Source of the DNA: Malus domestica
Taxonomy: Eukaryota > Streptophyta > Magnoliopsida > Rosales > Rosaceae
NCBI RefSeq assembly: GCF_042453785.1
Contig: NC_091661.1
Location: 32,231,501-32,295,500 of the forward strand
Length of the DNA: 64,000 nt
Direction of reading: 5' to 3'
Made by a program: the position numbers and the translations under genes. Each line of letters starts with the position of its first letter. Positions within the stretch are counted from its first letter, which is position 1. The notes under the pieces are model-generated. The model was not told the DNA's origin, made no database searches, and saw only the letters and a list, made by a program, of their open reading frames with translations. Below are positions 57,041 to 64,000 of this stretch, in pieces.

Positions 57041-57450
57041 GAACACTTTCACCTTTACTTTTTCTTTCCCTTTTTTTAGTCTTTCTTTATTTTCCTAAAA
57101 TTAAATGACATTTTTGCTTACAAAGAATTAAGTATTAAAAAAACAACTATCATTCTGATTACTGTGTTAACAACAACTAAGAAATAGAAAAGTATGTGAA
57201 GTCCAATAGGATTTGGGTATGACGCAATACTTAAAAAATAAAGATATCTAATTAACATAGAGGCATTCTTTATCTTTATCCCCTTTTTTTTCATTCTTCA
57301 TTCCTTCTCTTGCATGTTTCTTCTTATTTACATAGTAAACATTCGGGAATCCCATATCATGTGAGTACACATTCTCAAATTGTTGATTGGAATACTGCCT
57401 CCCAAAGTTGACCTATTAAAAGAATTATTATCCGGGAATAATTGAGAAGG

Positions 57451-57452
57451 TA

Positions 57453-57494
<42 letters not shown>
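57451..57494. repeat. (AT)n(GT)n compound microsatellite
   Basis: About nine AT followed by about thirteen GT dinucleotides. Confidence 0.85.
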
Positions 57495-57495
<1 letters not shown>

Positions 57496-57809
57496 GTTGA
57501 GAGCTTAGGGTTTAAAGAGATTTTTGTGCCTACGGAAATATATGTTAGGTTGTGTATTAGTTCAAGTGCATCAAAAAATTGCTAGCATCGTTGAAAAGAA
57601 AAATTGCTAGTACCAAACTCAATGAGTACGAATGTTTTATTCAAAATATATAGGACAAATCAACTCAAAAAGGAATGGGTTTTATTGAGAATTTCGTAAT
57701 TTACATGGACGTTGATTTGGATATATACTCAAACTACATCATTTATTAATGCAAGTGTCAACATATTTAGGTTGAATTAAGAGATAATGGTTAGGATATG
57801 TTTTAATTA

Positions 57810-57860
57810 CTTGAATGTTGAGACAATATCATTTTGAATGTTGAGACAATATCATTTTAA
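57810..57860. repeat. 22-bp tandem duplication
   Basis: The words 'gaatgttgagacaatatcat' occur twice in direct tandem in intergenic DNA. Confidence 0.7.
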
Positions 57861-58258
57861 GAGTGAGCTTCTTCTAGTATCTTTACTCATTAATTCAGCC
57901 ATACGAAATTTCCTCAACGTCGCACACCAGCGATAGTGTGCCAATTACTTGCAGTGCTTTACAGTTTACATGGATGATGGAGTAAACAAAAAAAGGTAGG
58001 GATAAAGGAAACACCTTTTGGGTTTTGTAAGGTGGGAAGCCGACTAGCAAACCGACCAACAAAACGTTCATTTTTCCTTGTAGTTGAGGCAAATTACTTT
58101 AGATTGGAAATGAAGCAATTATGATTAGGTTGTATTAGTTGGGTGAAAGTTGACATTTTCACTTGAAAAATGCCAAGAAGACTCTTTTAAAATGAGATTC
58201 TTCATGAATCTTTTGTCATTTTACAGTTTAACGTAAAATATCATCATAACATTATGGT

Positions 58259-58907
58259 TGTAACAACTCACATCGATCAACAAAGAGTGGGTGATGTGCT
58301 TTATATGTACATGCTCTCCTCCTTATAGCACGAGGCCTTTTAGGAACTCACTGGTTTCGGGTTCCGTCAGAACTCCGAAGTTAAGCGAGTTCAGGCAAGA
58401 ATGGTCCCATAATAGGTGACCTACTGGGAAGTTCTCGTATGAGTCCAAAGCGGACAATATAGTGCTACGGCCGAGTCGAGACTGAGATGTGATAGAATGG
58501 TATCAGAGCCACTCTACAATTCGGTACGGATGTGCTGACGAGAACGTTGGGTTCCCCTGAAGTGGGGTGGATTGTAAGATCTCACATCAACCAACGAAGA
58601 GAGGGTGATGTGGATTGTAAGATCTCACATCAACATATGGATAGGAGGTGATATGTCTTATATGTACATGCTCCCCTCCCTATAGCACAAGGCATTTTGG
58701 AAACTCACTGGTTTCGGATTCTATCGGAACTCCGAAGTTAAGCGAGTTCGAACGAGAGCATTCACAGGATGGGTGATCCACTGGGAAGTTCTCGTGTGAG
58801 TTTTCAGAAGAAAAAAAATCATGAGGACGTGGCCGAAACTTAAAACAGATAATATCGTGTTACGGCGGAACCGGAACTGATATGTGACATGAGACTGGGA
58901 TGTGGCA
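58259..58907 (+). mobile_element. Cassandra TRIM with 5S-rRNA-like LTRs
   Basis: Two LTRs (58259 to about 58495, and 58573-58907) begin TGTAA and flank only about 75 bp. That short interior starts with a perfect initiator-tRNA-Met primer site TGGTATCAGAGCC (58498-58510) and ends in a purine tract. Each LTR contains 'aactccgaagttaagcgag' and 'tgggaagttctcgt', the 5S rRNA box A and C regions that define Cassandra. A 5-bp duplication ATGGT flanks it at 58254-58258 and 58908-58912. It never coded for protein; the two LTRs differ at many sites and in length, so the insertion is not recent. Confidence 0.9.
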
Positions 58908-59216
58908 ATGGTTTGGGAGTTAGTAGAAAGGTTGAAAACATGTACACAAATAATTATAATATTAATAAATTAGTTAAAACTTGCTCGATTTAGTTACTCT
59001 TAGATGTGCATGCATGCATGCCTTCCATTTTAGATGTCGAGCGCACACATATGTATATATGTAGTTAGTTTGATCGATGTAGGTACTATTGTATGTGTAA
59101 AAGTAAAAGGTAAAAAACAAAACCTAGGACATGTTATGATTTGAAGAAAGATAACAATTGTAAAGATAAGATATAATATAGCTTTTTTTCCATGCATGCA
59201 TATTGCCTGGTAGACT

Positions 59217-59288
59217 AGTCACTAGAGTAAAGAATTTCACTTCATACTATTTAGTCACTAGAGTAAAGAATTTCACTTCATACTATTT
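59217..59288. repeat. 36-bp tandem duplication
   Basis: The segment 'tagtcactagagtaaagaat...' occurs twice with a 36-bp period (word actagag at 59221 and 59257) and no mismatches that I see. Confidence 0.8.
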
Positions 59289-59802
59289 CTATTACAAGTA
59301 AAATATATAATATAATGAAATGGCGAAACGTTGTATTAGTTGGAAAATTAAGTAACAATTTAACCTAGCTACCAAGCTAGTGTCAAATACCAGCTTCTTG
59401 TATGTGTAATGTGTATGCCTTCCTTCCTTCGTCTATATATATATTAATAAAGATACGAGTAGTATTATTTCTTGTAGATTGATTAGAATAACATGGTGGA
59501 TTGAGCTAGCGTGAAATATGTACAACTAGTAAACCGCTAATAAGGAATTGAAGAAGGTACTGGTAGGCAATGTTATGTGGATCATATGTGGATCGGAGTC
59601 GGGGTCGGATCTTAATCATTTGTAAGAAAAGAGAATGGAAAATTGCAAGGGGTCGTCATTTAATTAACGGATGAAGTGGGAGGGACAATCATGATCATGA
59701 ATAATCAATAATTCATGCTTTGCTTCCTCTCTCTCGAACTCGATCGATAAAATCATATCATAATTCAATTTTCCCTATGCCGTATGCCCAGCCAGCCTAT
59801 TA

Positions 59803-60282
59803 GAGCATCTTTAAAGGAAATGTTAAAATGTACACATCATCTATAACAGTAAAAAAAGATCACACTAATATTCTCTAACCGAAGTGTCAAATCCTATATG
59901 ACGATGACATGGATTGACAACAAAAGAGGTTGCTGTCAAATTTGACAGCAGCTTCAAATGTTTTTTTTTATTAATTATTAAATGTATTTTATTAAATTTT
60001 AATTAGTTTAATAATTTATTATAATTAATGCTGAGTTGATCGATGTATTCTTATTTTTTTCTTCTTTTCAATCAATGAAGCTGAACAGATTACTTATTAA
60101 ACTTTAAACGTCTTTTATTAAATTTTAATTAGTTTAATAATTTATTTTATAAAATAATAAAATAATAATTTAATTTGACATATCGGTTGAAAAATAAAAC
60201 TTTAAAATATGTAAAAGTACCATATAAGTTGTCAAAATTTAAATTTTATGTTTAAAATTTGACATATCTTTTAGAGATAATC
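59803..60282. mobile_element. PIF/Harbinger-type MITE (degenerate)
   Basis: Left end GAGCATCTTTAAAGG and right end, read on the opposite strand, GATTATCTCTAAAAG are imperfect inverted repeats. TTA lies on both sides (59800-59802 and 60283-60285). The interior contains a repeated AT-rich block 'attaaattttaattagtttaat' about 115 bp apart. Confidence 0.55.
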
Positions 60283-60464
60283 TTAAGCTACAATTAATTA
60301 TATACAATACTATATAATTAATTGGATGCCATCCGCTCCACTCCACATCCACATGACAATGAATGGGTCATCACCACGGTGTTTTATTTTGTTTTTTTAA
60401 TTTTAACAAGAGGGAGGGAGTTTGACGAAGGGATATCTCTGGAGGATTTGAATGCCATCCGAAC

Positions 60465-60655
60465 TCAAATTTTGAGGATCCTAGGCCTCTTTACATTTTA
60501 ACCATTTATCGTATATTATACGATAAAAAATAATTTGAATTCAATTATTTAAAATTAAACACAAATAGTAACTAACGAAAATTGACCGTACGATATATAA
60601 TAAATGATTAGGATGTGAAGATCTCTGAGATCACTATAAAGAGGATCCGAAAAGA
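60465..60655. mobile_element. MITE family A copy 3 (diverged)
   Basis: The inner arms 'tttatcgtatattatacg' and 'cgtacgatatataataaatg' and the shared 'aaattaaacacaaatagtaactaacgaaaa' core show kinship with the copies at 29847 and 41668. Outer ends include ttgaggatcctaggcctc and gaggatccgaaaagaatc. It is the most diverged of the three. Confidence 0.6.
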
Positions 60656-60874
60656 ATCATCATCCTTCTCTGGAGGGTTGAAGGTGGGGCCGCAGGCAGG
60701 ACAAGGAAGGAAGAAAGGCGTTAAAATATCGGCATCCTCCTACTATATGCCATGTTTCATGTTTCAAATATGTTTCATGATTTATGTTTCCAACAAACCA
60801 ATCATTCACCTCACAACTCAGACAATGAAAGGGAAATTAAAAGAGAGCAAATTCATACCTCTATCCATGCTATA

Positions 60875-60876
<2 letters not shown>

Positions 60877-60909
<33 letters not shown>
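60877..60909. repeat. (CT)n microsatellite
   Basis: About 16 uninterrupted CT dinucleotides. Confidence 0.85.
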
Positions 60910-60911
<2 letters not shown>

Positions 60912-61754
60912 GAAGAGAAAAGCATCAAAAAGAAAAAGAGAAGAAAGAATCCTCTCTGTTTCTAATATCTTTCCTTCAGCTTTTTTTTTTTTGGGAAACT
61001 ATATCTTTCCTTGAGTTATATATGTTTTCTTTGGGTGGAAAACGATGTTTAATTAATATACACTAGCAGAGAGCACATATTTTGTGTATGTGTGAATAAT
61101 TTATCTTAAGGAAAACTAATGAAAATAGCTTGAAAACTTTGAGTTTTAACAATATGGACAAAATAAAAGGTAAAGCGAATAGTACCATGATTGCCTTTTT
61201 AGTGTAAAAATATGGTTTTTCGTTAAAGTGAACAGTACATGAAACTTTTTGTTAAAGTTCCATTTTTCTTAATAAGTGCATTTTTTTATATTACATAATT
61301 ATTATTTTGTCCTCATTATGTAAATATTGTGTATCAAAAGTGAGGGTAAAATTGAAAAAATATGATTGTCATTATCTAAAAAATAGGGATATGATTGTCA
61401 TTTAGTCAAAAGGTACAAAATTACTATTTTGCCTTCCTCATGTCAATATTGTGTATTGAAAAGTAAGGGTAAAATTGAAAAAAATGGGGAAAAAGTTGAC
61501 AATGGCTCTTCTCTTAATAAAATAGACTAGCCTTCATGCACGCACGTGCATAAGACATTTTTTGAATTACGACATGTTACGTGCGACTTATACGTTTTAA
61601 ATCATGTTAGAAGAAAAGTCGAATATTTGAAGTAACTGAATAATCTTAAATCATGCTAAAAAAAACCCCTCATAAACTAATTAAATCAACTGAATTCACA
61701 TAATAAAATCAGTCTTTATAGAATTTACATTAAAAATAGAGAAAATAATATTTA

Positions 61755-62075
61755 ATAAACAATTGGTTAAATCACATTAATGTTAGCCCATTGTGAGACA
61801 AAGCCCACCCTCTCTCCCTTAGTGGAGATAATATCGTTTGTTAAAAAAAATCATTTGACAACTAATTTAATCACATTATTATCCGCGTGCGAAAGACTTT
61901 TTTATAACAGGCATTACAATTTACAGGTCTCTTAAGATGTTTTGAATGTGTTTAAAATAGAGAGAATAATATTTAATAAACAACTAATTGAATCATAATA
62001 TTGCTAGCCCATTATGAGATTAAACTCACCTCCTTTCCCTTTAGTATATATAATATCGCTTGTTACAAAAAAAAA
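61755..62075 (+). mobile_element. Two truncated Rosaceae-type SINE tails
   Basis: Two 3' ends of the SINE family seen at 33626 lie close together: 'tgttagcccattgtgagac...ggagataatatcgtttgtt' plus an A-run (about 61770-61850), and 'ttgctagcccattatgaga...ataatatcgcttgtta' plus an A-run (about 61995-62075). Both lack their promoter halves. The bases around each ('catttgacaactaatttaatcacattattat' type) are also repeated, suggesting a local duplication. Confidence 0.65.
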
Positions 62076-62994
62076 TCATTCGACAACTAATTTAATCACA
62101 TTATTATATGCGTGCAAATTTATAACCGGCATTACATGCCTTTTAATATATTTTGAACGTGTTGCTAGCCTATTGTGAGATACTAATTTAAAAAAAACAC
62201 AAAATCATTAATGATTAAAAAAAAATACTATTAAATTGACAAAAATACCCTTGCCTTTTTTGATGCATAATTTTGGGATACCTTTGAAGTTTATTGTTTT
62301 AGGGACATTTTTGTCCAATTGATTTTTTGGTAAAGCATAATGACACCAAAACACTATTCAGCTTTTGTGTTCTCTTTATATATAGTAGATAGATAGATAC
62401 ATACATACGTACATTCACATATATGAATGAAATATTAATTTTGAGCTGCTCTGTAAAGCTCCAGCTCCAGGCTGACAACCACAACCCATTTGGCCTTTAA
62501 TTTAAAAAAAAATAATAGTGCAATAAGTTATTCATTAAAAGGAATCCAAAAAAGAAACAAGATCCAATTACAATTAGTAAACCTATCATACAAACTAATT
62601 ACAACGCCAAAACAACTGTGAATATATATGTCACCCACATCGACCCACCATACGAGAATTAATATGGGTCATGGGTCATGGGTCTCATGGGGGTGGAAAA
62701 TGGAATCAAATCTTCATGATATATTACCATTAGTCTTTATTAGAAAAATACAATTCCCCGTCGTCGCGTCTCCTCCTTTATTTTCTTTACATAACTTTGT
62801 TTTTCTTCTGACTTTATCCGAATTGTAGCAAGCTAAACTACATATACAAACCATCACTTCAAGAAACAAACGTTCAGAATTTTGCATCAACTTCATTTTC
62901 ATATAAAAGAGAGGACATTATTGGAGATACAGAATGATATCTACAACTTGGCTAGAGTGCAAGAGCAAGACTGAATGAAATGATGAAACTTAAA

Positions 62995-63825
62995 TCAATC
63001 CTCATCGTACGAAACATGGAAACTGGTAGTGCAGCCGGATGCCTCAGGATCCTCAGCCCCACAACAGTCGTAGAACTTGGCAGCGTATGGCGGATCGTTG
63101 GGTCCCAATTCATAGTACCTTCAATCCAATCAAGAATAATAAAACATCGACCCAGTAAGGAAAGCTAGAAGCATAGTTATTGCAGACCAAGCTCTCTCTC
63201 CCAATATTTCTAGTCGACTGGAAAACATTCACAGTTTTCCATAACTAGTTCATGAAAGAGACAAACAACAATGGGACATATACACTTTCACTTGATCAAT
63301 CCTTTTCATCCGATCTATTATCCATTGAATCTTCAAGCCCAAGAAGAATAACTTGAGTATGAGAATATATGCTATCGCACACCCACACCCCATCCTAAAC
63401 TCCTGATTCCTGTCCGTGAATTGTGATATGCAACCCGAAATCGAAATCGAAATCCAAATCGAAATCCAAATCCAAATCCAAAGGGGGAAGAAAGTAGGTA
63501 AACCCACATGAATCAGAAACACAGATTATGCAAATTGGCATCCACTAGTTAGTTAAACAAAGACAAAATTTCTCACTCCAACCATCCACTGCACTAATCA
63601 AAGATCGAAACTCAACGAAATTAATTACTGTAAAAAAGAACTCATTGGAAAGGGGGGGAGAGAGGGGTCAGAGCTGTACCTTTTCTGGTCGTCGTGACGG
63701 CGACAGACGAAGAAAGAAGGGTGGAAGCGGCATGAGAGAGAGGTGTTAGAGGAGGCTCTGTAGCTTTCCTTGCACCTTTTGCATACCTTTCCCTTATCCT
63801 CCTCACTCCCACTCTTTTTCTCCAT
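62995..63825 (-). CDS. Small Cys/His-rich plant protein (unrecognised function)
   Basis: Two exons, 63825-63680 and 63118-62995, give 89 residues. It has metal-ligand-like spacing: VCKRCKESY, SCRFHPSFFVCRRHDDQ and FYDCCGAEDPEASGCTTSF, so it probably binds zinc. There is no signal peptide or membrane segment. Similar short proteins occur widely in plants, but I cannot give a function. The intron (63119-63679) contains a short 'aaatcg/aaatcc' hexamer repeat at 63437-63480. The start ATG is in a CT-rich leader and the joined frame closes exactly at TGA. Confidence 0.85.
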
Positions 63826-64000
63826 CTCTCTCTATTCTTTAGATACGGTGGCAAAGAAAATTGCAAACAATTGATATGAAACCCGTTAAAGAAATTTGCA
63901 ATATAAGGAAATTCCACACATAATGTCACTTATTTTATTGTTGCGAGCAAAAATGCATTAATAAAAAAAAATAAATTCACTCACCATCAAGTTGAATAAT

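Noticed and set aside
58360-58440. 5S ribosomal RNA gene
   Set aside because: The 5S-like blocks occur twice within paired LTRs beside a primer-binding site and a target duplication, which identifies Cassandra rather than a 5S array.
1-64000. CRISPR arrays, bacterial operons or viral genomes
   Set aside because: Gene structures and repeats are those of a plant nuclear genome; no spaced direct-repeat array or capsid/envelope genes were seen beyond the retroelement fossils listed.

Overview
The window is nuclear DNA of a eudicot. Gene structures (many short GT-AG introns), AT-rich intergenic DNA, plant-only families (EXORDIUM, FAR1-related, ITPK, WEB, R2R3 MYB) and plant mobile elements (Au-type SINE, Cassandra TRIM, hAT and MULE MITEs) all say so. 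The repeat set and gene sequences look like Rosaceae, probably an apple- or pear-like genome; that last step is inference from memory, not a search.

Thirteen genes can be modelled. From left to right they are: a GT47 exostosin-type glycosyltransferase (-), a TOL1-like VHS/GAT ubiquitin-sorting protein (-), a BPA1-like RRM protein (-), a SYP21-like syntaxin carrying an in-frame stop (+), a NAA60-like N-acetyltransferase (+), an EXORDIUM-like protein with a large Gly/Pro repeat insert (+), a MYB9/MYB107-like R2R3 MYB (+), inositol-tetrakisphosphate 1-kinase ITPK1 (-), a FRS4-like domesticated MULE transposase (-), a cinnamoyl-CoA-reductase-like Rossmann protein (+), a NERD-like protein (-), a long coiled-coil WEB-family protein (-) and an 89-residue Cys/His-rich protein (-). 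For most genes the exon phases were checked by hand and sum to whole codons.

Eight of the thirteen match, in order, genes remembered from Arabidopsis chromosome 5 (At5g16890 exostosin, 16880 TOL1, 16840 BPA1, 16830 SYP21, 16800 NAA60, 16770 MYB9, 16760 ITPK1, 16730 WEB). The window is therefore an ancient syntenic block, with EXORDIUM-like, FRS4-like, CCR-like and NERD-like genes in between. TOL1 and the syntaxin both belong to endosome/vacuole trafficking. NAA60, ITPK1 and the MYB have unrelated roles; there is no operon-like logic.

Between the genes the DNA is mostly mobile-element sediment: at least five SINE insertions with clear target-site duplications, a hAT MITE 98 bp from the exostosin start codon, PIF/Harbinger-type and MULE-type MITEs, a gag-only Copia-type element, a solo LTR, a Cassandra TRIM with 5S-rRNA-like LTRs, and a 1.86-kb MULE-like element (50401-52259) holding three 345-bp copies of a GAA/TTC-rich unit. 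The last element, the stop codon in the frame-neutral syntaxin exon and the repeat-expanded EXORDIUM are the most notable observations.
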